This document shows, in pieces, positions 45,803-53,136 of a stretch of 64,000 nucleotides of DNA; positions within the stretch are counted from its first letter, which is position 1, and every line of letters starts with the position of its first letter. The position numbers and the translations under genes were made by a program. A model generated the notes under the pieces. That model saw nothing but the letters and a program-made list of their open reading frames with translations. It ran no database searches and was not told the origin of the DNA. The stretch is from Candidatus Eisenbergiella stercoravium (lineage in GTDB: Bacteria; Bacillota; Clostridia; Lachnospirales; Lachnospiraceae), in contig DXHY01000007.1 of the NCBI GenBank assembly GCA_019113175.1, forward strand, positions 1 to 64,000. The letters are read 5' to 3'.

Positions 45803-46171
45803 TTATTTTATCCCCTTCACCATAGGAATCAGGCAAAGAAGCAGAACGATTCCAACGATTCCGATCAGGATTCCCACGATCATCTGGCCCCACACCATGG
45901 TCAGGCACATTCCAACTCCCAGAACCAGAACTCCCAGAATGCCCAGCAGTACGGTTCCGATGGTTTTTCCGGACAGATGGATGGGCTCCTTATTCTCCAT
46001 CTTCCTCCATACCAGAAGCATGATCAGGAGCACCACCACTCCCAGTACACCCAGTACGATTCCAGGCTGACGCGCATTCCATTCCGCGATCAGGGTCATG
46101 CACATGCCCAGCGCAAACAGAATTCCTCCGATGGTTCCCAGAATCATTGCCACAAAACTGCTCTTTTTCAT
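45803..46171 (-). CDS. 122-residue four-helix membrane protein (copy 2)
   Basis: Paralogue of the 43059-43427 protein with the same layout: two helical hairpins joined by WRKMENKEPIHLSGKTIG, and the same opening MKKSSFVAMILGTIGG. Conservation is strongest at the start and in the linker, so the cytosolic linker may be the functional face. It stands alone with its own copy of the AAAACGGAAA motif about 90 nt upstream. Function unknown. Confidence 0.7.
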   Translation of the reverse strand: MKKSSFVAMILGTIGGILFALGMCMTLIAEWNARQPGIVLGVLGVVVLLIMLLVWRKMENKEPIHLSGKTIGTVLLGILGVLVLGVGMCLTMVWGQMIVGILIGIVGIVLLLCLIPMVKGIK

Positions 46172-46257
46172 GATGATTTTTCTTCCTTTCTTCCTCTTTT
46201 CATGCGGTTTTTCCGCTTTTGATGGAATAAGAATACTGCTGTTTTATTGGCGGAATA

Positions 46258-46271
46258 TTTCCGTTTTGTTT
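46258..46271 (-). promoter_or_regulatory. Shared upstream motif, copy 2
   Basis: Minus-strand AAACAAAACGGAAA, about 90 nt before the 46171 start, the same spacing as copy 1. Confidence 0.45.
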
Positions 46272-46311
46272 GCAAAATATTAATACTTATTTCAAAGGGC
46301 GGCGTCCGCAG

Positions 46312-46416
46312 TCAGACGCCTGTCCCTTCCTGATATCTGTCCCAAAGTATTTTTAATCCGAACAGTACCAGTCCCACAATGGAAACTCCTGCGGCAGCTT
46401 TCAAAAATGTTTTCAT
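46312..46416 (-). CDS. 34-residue single-pass membrane peptide
   Basis: A short frame that begins MKTFLKAAAGVSIVGLVLFG, continues with LKILWDRYQ and ends after 34 residues. A strong GGAGGAAGTGCAC lies before ATG 46416. It predicts a single hydrophobic helix (about 8-24) flanked by lysines and a charged tail. A copy of the AAAACGGAAA motif lies about 110 nt upstream. It belongs with the neighbouring small membrane proteins. Family unknown. Confidence 0.6.
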   Translation of the reverse strand: MKTFLKAAAGVSIVGLVLFGLKILWDRYQEGTGV

Positions 46417-46526
46417 GTGCACTTCCTCCTTTCCGCTTTCTCCTTTGCAATTTGTCCGGGTTTTCTCTTTCGTTTGATTATGGCGCTACTTTATCAGCCG
46501 ATTTTTTGACTTTTGTTATTGAACTG

Positions 46527-46536
46527 TTTCCGTTTT
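46527..46536 (-). promoter_or_regulatory. Shared upstream motif, copy 3
   Basis: Minus-strand AAAACGGAAA (context AATAAAACGGAAACAG) about 110 nt before the 34-residue peptide gene. The rest of 46537-46630 shows nothing I can assign. Confidence 0.4.
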
Positions 46537-46630
46537 ATTAAATCGGGGATTTTTGCATGAATATTTCCCAATACTGCGGAAGGTGGGCAGAAAAGGTTGC
46601 TGATTTCATATATATCAGGAGATGAAATGG

Positions 46631-46679
46631 CAAAAAATGGCGGGAACCGGCGCCTGTGAGAGAAGACGCCGGTTCCCGC
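46631..46679 (-). terminator. Terminator after the EamA gene
   Basis: GCGGGAACCGGCG (46640-46652) pairs perfectly with CGCCGGTTCCCGC (46667-46679). On the minus strand a T run (plus-strand CAAAAAATG, 46631-46639) follows. Confidence 0.9.
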
Positions 46680-46728
46680 ATGAAAGACATGATATCTTTT
46701 ATTCGTCCGAATCCTTATAATTTTTCTC

Positions 46729-47595
46729 TTAAAGCAGCGCCATCGCCACCGTTCCTGCCGTCAGAAGCGCAAGCCCGGCAGCGGCTTTCCTGCTCAGCTT
46801 TTCTCCAAATACAAAGTAGGAAAAGGCCACCGTGACCAGAACGCTCAGCTTATCCACTGGAGCCACGATGCTTGCCGGGCCGTCCTGCAGAGCGCGGTAG
46901 TAGCACAGCCAGGAAGCTCCGGTGGCCACTCCGGAAAGGCAGATGAACACCAGCTCTCTTCCGGAAATGGCGCGCACCTCCTTCTGCTTTCCCTGCACAA
47001 AAACCATCAGCCAGGCCATGACCAGCACCACGCAGGTTCGGATCGCCGTTCCCAGATTGGATTCCACCCCGGAGATTCCGATTTTTCCCAGAATAGCCGT
47101 AAGACTGGCGAAAAAGGCGGAACCCGCCGCGAACAGAAACCAGCTTCCCTTTCCGACATTCTTTGTTTCCGATACGTCCTTTTTCTCAATCATCAGGAAA
47201 ATTCCCGCGGCAATCACCACCACTGCGGCCGCCTTCGGCAGGGAAATCCCCTCTCCCAGAAAAATCAGCGCAAGCAGGATCGTCAGAACCGTGCTGGATT
47301 TATCGATGGGAACCACCTTGTTGATGTCCCCGATCTGCAGCGCCCGGAAGTAGCACAGCCAGGACGCCCCGGTAGCCGCTCCGGAAAGGATCAGAAACAG
47401 CAGGGTCGTCCCGCTGATGGAGCCGATCTGGTCAAAGGATCCTGCGGCAAATACCATGATCCAGGAAAAAATCAGCACCACCACGGTACGCACCGCAGTC
47501 GCCACCGTGGAATCCGTTTTCCGGATTCCGCACTTTGCAAGAATTGATGTTACGCCCGCGAAGAACGCAGAACCAATCGCAAATAAAAGCCACAT
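46729..47595 (-). CDS. EamA/DMT-family transporter
   Basis: Drug/metabolite transporter of 288 residues from MWLLFAIGSAFFAG. It consists of two homologous five-helix EamA repeats; note the parallel ATGASWLCYFRALQ and ATGASWLCYYRALQ segments. Substrate unknown. The duplicated halves remain very alike, as in transporters of the same group. GGGAGGAATAAAA supports ATG 47595, and the gene ends at a strong terminator. Confidence 0.9.
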   Translation of the reverse strand: MWLLFAIGSAFFAGVTSILAKCGIRKTDSTVATAVRTVVVLIFSWIMVFAAGSFDQIGSISGTTLLFLILSGAATGASWLCYFRALQIGDINKVVPIDKSSTVLTILLALIFLGEGISLPKAAAVVVIAAGIFLMIEKKDVSETKNVGKGSWFLFAAGSAFFASLTAILGKIGISGVESNLGTAIRTCVVLVMAWLMVFVQGKQKEVRAISGRELVFICLSGVATGASWLCYYRALQDGPASIVAPVDKLSVLVTVAFSYFVFGEKLSRKAAAGLALLTAGTVAMALL

Positions 47596-48028
47596 TTTTA
47601 TTCCTCCCAAACGCCACAAACAGAATCATGCTGGAACGAAACAGCCACTGCTCCAATGATACGGCTTTCGTTTCTTCCTTTCTTTTTATGATTCAGCATA
47701 TCCTTTTTTATCATACTCCTGCAGAATGTATTTTTCCATCCCTTTTATCTTTGTCCGTCTCTCTGTGAGCAAAGATAGCTGCGAAGCAACGGAGAGCGTG
47801 CAGCGCGGCTTTGCGAATGGCGCGGAATGAACTGTAACATGTTCCCTGAGTGCGCAGGCTCAGCGCCTTTTCCGCTAATTCTACGGATCATTTTGGGGTT
47901 CTTGTTATCTTTTCCTCCATGCCGAAACATTTAAACTGAGGAAGGCAGATCATAGCTGACCGGATTTTCAATGATACTTGATGATGTATCAAGAGATTAA
48001 AATAAACTCATCAATATCCACTTCCGTT
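47596..48028. other. Intergenic region with a dispersed repeat
   Basis: No gene found. It holds the 60-bp repeat at 47776-47835 and the 3' flank of the sirtuin gene. The short frames across it have no ribosome site. Confidence 0.5.
47776..47835. repeat. Second copy of the MITE-like element's right end
   Basis: Matches 35165-35224 at 56 of 60 positions by eye and ends with the same AACTGT tip. The left half of the element is absent. The sequence ATGTTACAGTTCATT at its edge also occurs at 11085-11099. Confidence 0.65.
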
Positions 48029-48907
48029 TTACTTTAATTCTTCTAATATCTCCCCAATATCCCCGTCAATGCACAACGATCGTTCCGTAATCTCTCCCGG
48101 TGCGGCCGCATCCCCAAGGTTCAGACAGACATAGAACGCCTCCGGATTCCGGTACGTCTCCTGCCAGAAGGGATACTTGATGATGCCCGGGGTGTTATAG
48201 CCCACGCCCAGCTCCAGATAAAGAATCCGTCCATGTGCATGCCGCCGCAGAAAATCCTGATACCGTTCTGCGGCCCTGTACCAGCCCTCGTCCTGCACAA
48301 AGCTGTCGTCTGCCCGCAGGTTCATGGTCATCGGCCTTCCACAGTGCGGGCAGTGAGGAACCAGCCCGGCGGGCACCCGCATGTCGGACTGCTCCCGGAC
48401 CATGCGGTCAATGATCTCCTCATTCTCCCAGGTTTCCTGACAGCAGGGTTCGGAGCACTGGAACAGGCCGTAGTCCCCCTGGGTATAGAACAGCCTCTTT
48501 TTCTCAAATCCCGCCTTCTGAAAGCAGTGGTCCACGTTGGTGGTCAGGACAAAATAATCCTTTTCCTTAATCAGCTCAAGCAGCGTTTCATATACGGGCT
48601 TCGGCGCGTCCATATAGCGGTTGACATAGATATAACGGCTCCAGTACGCCCAGTATTCCTCCAGCGAAGCATATGGATAAAAGCCGCCGGAATACATATC
48701 ATGGAAGCCGTATTTTTTCTCAAAATCCGAAAAATACATCCGGAAGCGTTCCCCGCTGTAGGTGAAGCCCGCGGAAGTGGACAATCCCGCTCCCGCGCCT
48801 GCCAGCACAGCGTCGGCCTGCCAAAGCAGCTCCTTCAGACGTTCTGTCTTTTCCTGTACAGGTTGTGCGGGTTCCGCCTTCCCGCATTTACGCACTCCTG
48901 AAAACAT
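48029..48907 (-). CDS. SirTM-like (class M) sirtuin
   Basis: Sir2-family protein, 292 residues from MFSGVRKCGK. The NAD loop is GAGAGLSTSAG (37-47), the substrate/NAD motif TTNVDH (122-127), and a four-cysteine zinc site is formed by C151 and C155/156 with CPHC (186-189). The position of the catalytic histidine of deacylases is Q143 in YTQGDYG. This replacement and the YTQGDYGLFQC context are characteristic of macrodomain-linked SirTM sirtuins, which ADP-ribosylate proteins such as GcvH-L. Neither a macrodomain, a GcvH-L nor a lipoate ligase gene is seen here. AGGGAG supports ATG 48907. It lies downstream of, and in line with, the ferredoxin and peptide-modification genes. Confidence 0.82.
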   Translation of the reverse strand: MFSGVRKCGKAEPAQPVQEKTERLKELLWQADAVLAGAGAGLSTSAGFTYSGERFRMYFSDFEKKYGFHDMYSGGFYPYASLEEYWAYWSRYIYVNRYMDAPKPVYETLLELIKEKDYFVLTTNVDHCFQKAGFEKKRLFYTQGDYGLFQCSEPCCQETWENEEIIDRMVREQSDMRVPAGLVPHCPHCGRPMTMNLRADDSFVQDEGWYRAAERYQDFLRRHAHGRILYLELGVGYNTPGIIKYPFWQETYRNPEAFYVCLNLGDAAAPGEITERSLCIDGDIGEILEELK

Positions 48908-49049
48908 AAGAATCTCCCTTCCGAAGCATAACAAAGCTTCTCTTTGCGGCAATCAGGCCTGTCATCCAGGACGGTTTATGACACTCCGGCAAATGGCCGT
49001 TCATGCAGGCATGACGGCTGCTTGTCGGGATCATCGCGCAGCAGCCGCG

Positions 49050-49667
49050 TCAGGCGCCGCGTTTCTGAACAGCGCTCACCGGACATTTCTCATAACAGTT
49101 TCCGCAGTGCAGACAGTGCTCCTGCTGAATCTGAAACGGCTGTCCCGGCACGATACAGCCCTGCGGACAGTTCCGTTTGCAGGTTCCGCAGCCGATGCAG
49201 GAATCGCTGATCACATATCCTTTGGACGTAACCGTTCCCTGTCCGATGGCATAGCTTTCCCGGAAGATCGGCCGGACTCCCAGGTTAAAATATTCGATCT
49301 GCGCATTCCGGATCACAAACACGATGCCGATTTCCCGCGTGTTCCCCGGATATACGTTGGAAAGATAGGGCTGCTCATCAAAAATCACATCCATCCAATG
49401 CTTCTGTTCCTCCTGTGGGACGGGAACCGCCCTTGCCGACAGGCGGATCATCTCCTTATACCGGGTATATCCCAGGATCTGCACCCGGCCATCCGCCAGA
49501 AGCTCCCTGCAGAAGTCCTTGCCCCTTGCCGTGAAAAAATAAACGGCGTCCGGCTCATAATGAATGGCGCTGATGTTCCGCACCTGTGGGCCGCCCTGCT
49601 CATCCGTGGTTGCGAATGCCAGAACGCCCACATACTGTAATTTCTGTAAGCAGATTTTTGCATCCAT
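49050..49667 (-). CDS. PNPOx-like flavin-fold protein with two [4Fe-4S] clusters
   Basis: A 205-residue fusion. The first 130 residues form a split beta-barrel of the pyridoxamine-phosphate-oxidase-like flavin-binding fold (VGVLAFATTDEQGGPQVRNIS). The C-terminal part is a bacterial ferredoxin with CIGCGTCKRNCP and CLHCGNCYEKCP. It is probably an electron-transfer or flavin-reducing protein. The same-direction genes on both sides suggest a shared transcript with the MDR oxidoreductase and the sirtuin. Confidence 0.82.
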   Translation of the reverse strand: MDAKICLQKLQYVGVLAFATTDEQGGPQVRNISAIHYEPDAVYFFTARGKDFCRELLADGRVQILGYTRYKEMIRLSARAVPVPQEEQKHWMDVIFDEQPYLSNVYPGNTREIGIVFVIRNAQIEYFNLGVRPIFRESYAIGQGTVTSKGYVISDSCIGCGTCKRNCPQGCIVPGQPFQIQQEHCLHCGNCYEKCPVSAVQKRGA

Positions 49668-49741
49668 TTTTATCCTCCATTCCGAATCTTTTCACACGTT
49701 CCTTCAGATTGTCTTCGCAGCGTCCGCCCGTTCCACGAAAA

Positions 49742-50761
49742 TCACCCGTGGTCCGTTACGCGCACCACGATTTTTCCATTCACCGCTCCCCTGTCCTGTG
49801 CCAGACAGGCTTCCCTGATTTCTGAAAAATCAAAGCATTTTCCCACGCAGGGCTGCTGGTGGTACGCCGTCAGAAACGTAAAAATTTCGTCCATGATCTC
49901 CTGCGTCGGCCCGTTGCTGTAAAATCCGGTCAGATACACACCGTTCGGAATACCTTTGATGGGATCAAAGTCGTTCAGGGTATACATCCCTCCCAGAATT
50001 CCCGTATTGCAGACGACTCCTCCCTTTTTCACACAACGCAGGGTGTCGGAAAGGGTTTTCGGCCCCACCAGCTCCAGCGCCTTTGTGATCCCGGAACGGA
50101 TGGTGCCGGATCGGACTGCGCTGGAAATATCCTTTCCCGAAAGGGTTTCCGCCAGTCTGCCCGTATCCAGTACCGCCTCGTCCGCTTCTGCAAGGAGGGG
50201 AAGCCTGCTTTCCCTATGAGTGGTGGCGATTACCCGGCATCCCAGCGCCTTTGCCAGCTGGATGGCCGCATAGCCCAAAGCGCAGGTGGCGCCCCGTACC
50301 AGCAGTGTGTCCTCAGGCTGCAGCCGCAGCCCCTCAAACAGAGATCCCCATGCGGTAAAATAAGTTTCCGGCACCGCCGCAAGCTTCTCCCAGGGAAGGT
50401 CTGAGGAAACCGCGAACACATGATGGGCAGGAAGCAGGGCATATTCCGCATAACTTCCGTTGAAGCTTCTCCCCATGCCGCCCATGAGAGCCGCAACCCT
50501 CTGCCCTTTCTGAAAAGAGCTGTCAGAAGGATCCGCGATCTCCCCCACGCACTCGATTCCGGGAATCAGCGGCTTCTGAATATAATCCGCAAGAATTTCA
50601 TTCCGCCGCAGAATCTGTTCCGAATGGTTCATTCCAAAGGCCCGGACCTTCACCAGCACCCACCCCGGCCGCACCTGCGGCACCGGACAGTCCGTCAGCC
50701 TCACCTCTTCCGCCTTCGTCGGTTCTGTCAGAACCACCGCTTTCATCTTTTCCGGAATCAT
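49742..50761 (-). CDS. MDR-family NAD(P)H oxidoreductase (quinone reductase-like)
   Basis: Medium-chain dehydrogenase/reductase, 339 residues. A GroES-like domain (GFMNHSEQILRRNE region) precedes a Rossmann domain whose nucleotide loop is GATCALGYAAIQLAKALG. No catalytic zinc ligand set is visible, so it resembles zinc-independent quinone oxidoreductases. It lies about 90 nt after the peptide-maturase gene and may act on the modified peptide or be unrelated metabolism. GAGG precedes ATG 50761. Confidence 0.82.
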   Translation of the reverse strand: MIPEKMKAVVLTEPTKAEEVRLTDCPVPQVRPGWVLVKVRAFGMNHSEQILRRNEILADYIQKPLIPGIECVGEIADPSDSSFQKGQRVAALMGGMGRSFNGSYAEYALLPAHHVFAVSSDLPWEKLAAVPETYFTAWGSLFEGLRLQPEDTLLVRGATCALGYAAIQLAKALGCRVIATTHRESRLPLLAEADEAVLDTGRLAETLSGKDISSAVRSGTIRSGITKALELVGPKTLSDTLRCVKKGGVVCNTGILGGMYTLNDFDPIKGIPNGVYLTGFYSNGPTQEIMDEIFTFLTAYHQQPCVGKCFDFSEIREACLAQDRGAVNGKIVVRVTDHG

Positions 50762-50800
50762 AATACCTCGCTTTCCGCCGCCCCTGGTGGCATGGCTTCA

Positions 50801-50856
50801 TGAGAGAACGGAGTCAGCCGCTCTTTGGCCCGAACTCTGTTCGTGCCGGTCTCTCA
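50801..50856. repeat. Short inverted-repeat element between maturase and MDR genes
   Basis: TGAGAGA (50801-50807) and TCTCTCA (50850-50856) bound a GC-rich stretch. Its middle (AGAACGG...CAGCCG.TCTTTGGCCCG) resembles 56692-56760, suggesting a repeat family. It overlaps the end of the maturase gene region. Confidence 0.45.
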
Positions 50857-51888
50857 TACCTCTTTCCAGCACTGCGGGTCTGCGGCATAGAAGTTCCCGT
50901 TCCTGCCGCTCGCAACCGCCGGGCATCCCCGGCACCAGGCCAGGAGCTCGCATTTTGAGCATTTTTCAAATTTCTGATAATCCCGGTACTGCTCCATCCG
51001 GCAGACCCAGATATCCGCGAGTCGGTCCGTAAACACGTTTCCCACCCGGCTGTTCTGCACCCGCCTGCAGGCGAACACATCTCCGGTGGGAATGATGGTG
51101 AGATGGCAGTTGCCGCAGTTGCAGCCGCCGTAGATCATGCCCTCCTCCGCGGTCTCCGGGATTTTAAAGGTTCCGTTTTCATATTCATACAGCGTCCAGA
51201 GATGATCCTTTTTATTAAAGTAGGTCTTACACCCTGCCGCCTCATATTCCTTAAATTTTCTGTCGCAGTCCTCCAGCAGCTTTCGGTAGCGCATCGGCTC
51301 GATTCCCACATCCTTTTCTTCGCTGGTGGGACAGTATCTTGCAAAAGCGAATACATTCGCCCCGGCCTTCACCACCGTATCGATGATCTCAGGTATCTGA
51401 TCGATGTTCGTTCCGGAAACGGTGGTCATGATTACGCTGCGGATTCCCGCACGGTTGATGCACCCGATTTTTTCCAGCGTAATGTCAAAGGAACCGGGCT
51501 TGCGGAACCAGTCGTGGGTTTCCCGCATGCCGTCCAGCGACAGCTGGTACTTCTGACAGCCATATTCCTTCAGCCTCCGGCAGACCTCATCATTGAGATG
51601 GAAGGGATTTCCCAGAATGGTAAATGGAATCTCATTCTCCTTCAGAAGCCCCAGAAGCTTCCAGAAATCCGGATGCAGGATCGGGTCTCCCCCGGTGATG
51701 TAGAAATAGGGCAGACGCTCGTACACCCTGCAGAAGTCCAGACAATTATAAAAGGTATCCTGCATCTGTTCCCAGTTCATGGAATCCAGCTTTTTGCAGT
51801 TATTTTCTGAAAAAATATAACAGTGCTTGCAGCGCTGATCGCATTCGTCCGTAATATGCCATTGAAAGGAAAAATACTGTTTCATCAT
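50854..51888 (-). CDS. Radical SAM/SPASM peptide maturase (ACGX system)
   Basis: Radical SAM enzyme of 344 residues from MMKQYFSFQWHITDECDQRC. The SAM [4Fe-4S] ligands are C16, C20 and C23. The barrel contains YITGGDPILHP and YQLSLDGMRETHD. A C-terminal SPASM region with many cysteines (CNCGNC; then C310, C313, C319, C322, C340) holds two auxiliary clusters. The neighbouring precursor with ACGTACGAGD repeats identifies it as the ACGX-type RiPP maturase. Enzymes of this kind form thioether links from cysteine to a nearby residue. GGGAG supports ATG 51888. Confidence 0.9.
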   Translation of the reverse strand: MMKQYFSFQWHITDECDQRCKHCYIFSENNCKKLDSMNWEQMQDTFYNCLDFCRVYERLPYFYITGGDPILHPDFWKLLGLLKENEIPFTILGNPFHLNDEVCRRLKEYGCQKYQLSLDGMRETHDWFRKPGSFDITLEKIGCINRAGIRSVIMTTVSGTNIDQIPEIIDTVVKAGANVFAFARYCPTSEEKDVGIEPMRYRKLLEDCDRKFKEYEAAGCKTYFNKKDHLWTLYEYENGTFKIPETAEEGMIYGGCNCGNCHLTIIPTGDVFACRRVQNSRVGNVFTDRLADIWVCRMEQYRDYQKFEKCSKCELLAWCRGCPAVASGRNGNFYAADPQCWKEV

Positions 51889-51941
51889 CCCTGATCTCCC
51901 TGTGCAGCCGACGGGCATCCCCTGCCGGTTCTTTTTTCTGC

Positions 51942-51966
51942 GGTCTGCGCATCTCCTGCGCAGACC
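51942..51966 (-). repeat. Palindrome GGTCTGCGCA, copy 1
   Basis: GGTCTGCGCA (51942-51951) and TGCGCAGACC (51957-51966) with a five-base loop, between the precursor and maturase genes. The same 10-bp stem occurs at 61400-61424. Confidence 0.6.
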
Positions 51967-52011
51967 TGTTTTCATGATTTTTGTGGAATCTTATTTGTTA
52001 CATGTTACATT

Positions 52012-52038
52012 CCGGCCGCGAACTCGCTGAGCGGCCGG
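52012..52038 (-). promoter_or_regulatory. Hairpin just after the precursor gene
   Basis: CCGGCCGC (52012-52019) and GCGGCCGG (52031-52038) form a perfect stem 20 nt beyond the precursor stop codon. With the 51942-51966 stem it could act as a partial terminator or mRNA stop that raises the ratio of precursor to enzyme. Confidence 0.55.
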
Positions 52039-52058
52039 GAGCCGACAGGAAGCAACGC

Positions 52059-52253
52059 TTATTTATCCCCGGCTCCACAGGCCGTTCCGCACGCGGCAGG
52101 CTTCTCGGCGGGCTTGTCTCCTGCCCCGCAGGCCGTTCCGCAGGCCGCGGGTTTCTCAGCGGACTTGTCTCCCGCTCCGCAGGCCGTTCCGCACGCAGCT
52201 GCCGGAGATGCTTCCATTTTTCTGCTCCATCCAAAAAGATTTGAGAGTGCCAT
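52059..52253 (-). CDS. ACGX-repeat RiPP precursor peptide
   Basis: A 64-residue ribosomal peptide substrate for the radical SAM/SPASM enzyme encoded downstream. The leader (MALSNLFGWSRKMEASPAA, about 1-19) is followed by three copies of a 17-residue repeat whose core is ACGTACGAGDK, joined by SAEKPA or PAEKPA. Each unit holds two cysteines: C-x3-C, then C-x3-D. The C-x3-D spacing is that of known Cys-to-Asp thioether peptides. The DNA shows the matching 51-bp tandem repeat. AAAGGAGG gives a very strong ribosome site. Confidence 0.9.
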   Translation of the reverse strand: MALSNLFGWSRKMEASPAAACGTACGAGDKSAEKPAACGTACGAGDKPAEKPAACGTACGAGDK

Positions 52254-52461
52254 AGTAATTTCCTCCTTTCAGCGTGAGTCCGGGGCTTCATACCGGACTC
52301 CTTTTCTGATTCAAATGGCTTTTCCTGTTTGCAGCTTCATTGTAGGGCAGAAAAAGGGAGAAAAAAAGTACGCACTTTATTGTGCCATAGTTACGAAAAG
52401 GTGACCTTCCATTTCCCGCTGTTAAAAGCTCGCAGCATTGCCGGCCTCCGGGCGTATCACA
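52254..52461. other. Leader region upstream of the precursor
   Basis: No gene found. It must contain the promoter of the peptide operon, but no convincing -35/-10 pair stands out on the minus strand. Confidence 0.35.
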
Positions 52462-52462
52462 C

Positions 52463-52494
52463 AAAAAGCCCCAGGCCGGAACAGGCCTGAGGCT
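52463..52494 (-). terminator. Terminator after the DUF3592-like gene
   Basis: AGCCCCAGGCC (52467-52477) pairs with GGCCTGAGGCT (52484-52494), with one mismatch, and T residues follow on the minus strand. It separates the retron unit from the peptide operon. Confidence 0.85.
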
Positions 52495-52541
52495 AAAAAA
52501 AGATCAATTTCAAATCTGCATCAGAAAAAGGGAATACCGGG

Positions 52542-53066
52542 TTATGCCAGTACCGTCATCAAAAGTACGCCAAAAAGCCCGGTTCCAAGTCCGAAAGCGC
52601 CCAGAATCACCCACACGAGGCTCAGGCTCTGCAGGGAACCGCAAAAAGCCTTCTCCGGTTTTCCCGGAACATAATATACCTCCATGGAGCTTCCCACAGG
52701 AAACAGGTCCCTGACCGGATCAACATGATTCATGCAATAGCGGGTAACGTAGCAGTGCAGGCGGTATTTTTCATCCAACACCCAGTCATAATCCGCGTGC
52801 TTTACGCTGTTATAGCAGACCGCCGTAAATCTTTGCAGACATTGACAGCGTTTTCCCTCCGCCACATACTCCACAACAGCGCAGGGATAGGTGACCAGCC
52901 CCCTGCCGGAATCCATTCGGCGCCACTTATGTGACACCACCGTCCCCATAACACTCCCCGTATATCTGTATTTTCTCGTCTTATCCCAGATCAGAATCAT
53001 GAGGGCAGCCAGACACATCAGAATGCCTGTCATCAGAATAAAAAAGCCCGCCTGACCATTCGTCAT
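52542..53066 (-). CDS. DUF3592-like two-helix membrane protein next to the retron
   Basis: A 174-residue protein with one membrane helix at each end (about 8-27 and 148-172) enclosing a strand-rich domain (VMGTVVSHKW, YPCAVVEYVAEGK, MEVYYVPGKPEKAF). This matches the DUF3592 pattern. It starts 70 nt after the reverse transcriptase gene and ends at a terminator, so the two are likely one transcript. Some retrons carry two-transmembrane effectors, and this is a candidate toxin/effector by position only. DUF3592 proteins also occur in many unrelated contexts. Confidence 0.7.
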   Translation of the reverse strand: MTNGQAGFFILMTGILMCLAALMILIWDKTRKYRYTGSVMGTVVSHKWRRMDSGRGLVTYPCAVVEYVAEGKRCQCLQRFTAVCYNSVKHADYDWVLDEKYRLHCYVTRYCMNHVDPVRDLFPVGSSMEVYYVPGKPEKAFCGSLQSLSLVWVILGAFGLGTGLFGVLLMTVLA

Positions 53067-53136
53067 TTTTACCTCCCTGCCGCAACCTGCGCACCTGATA
53101 AACCCAAGATCCGCAGCCTGAATTTCTGCCCGGAAA

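Noticed and set aside
52064..52215. 51-bp tandem repeats taken as a CRISPR-like array
   Set aside because: They are contiguous without spacers and encode the repeated core of the precursor peptide.
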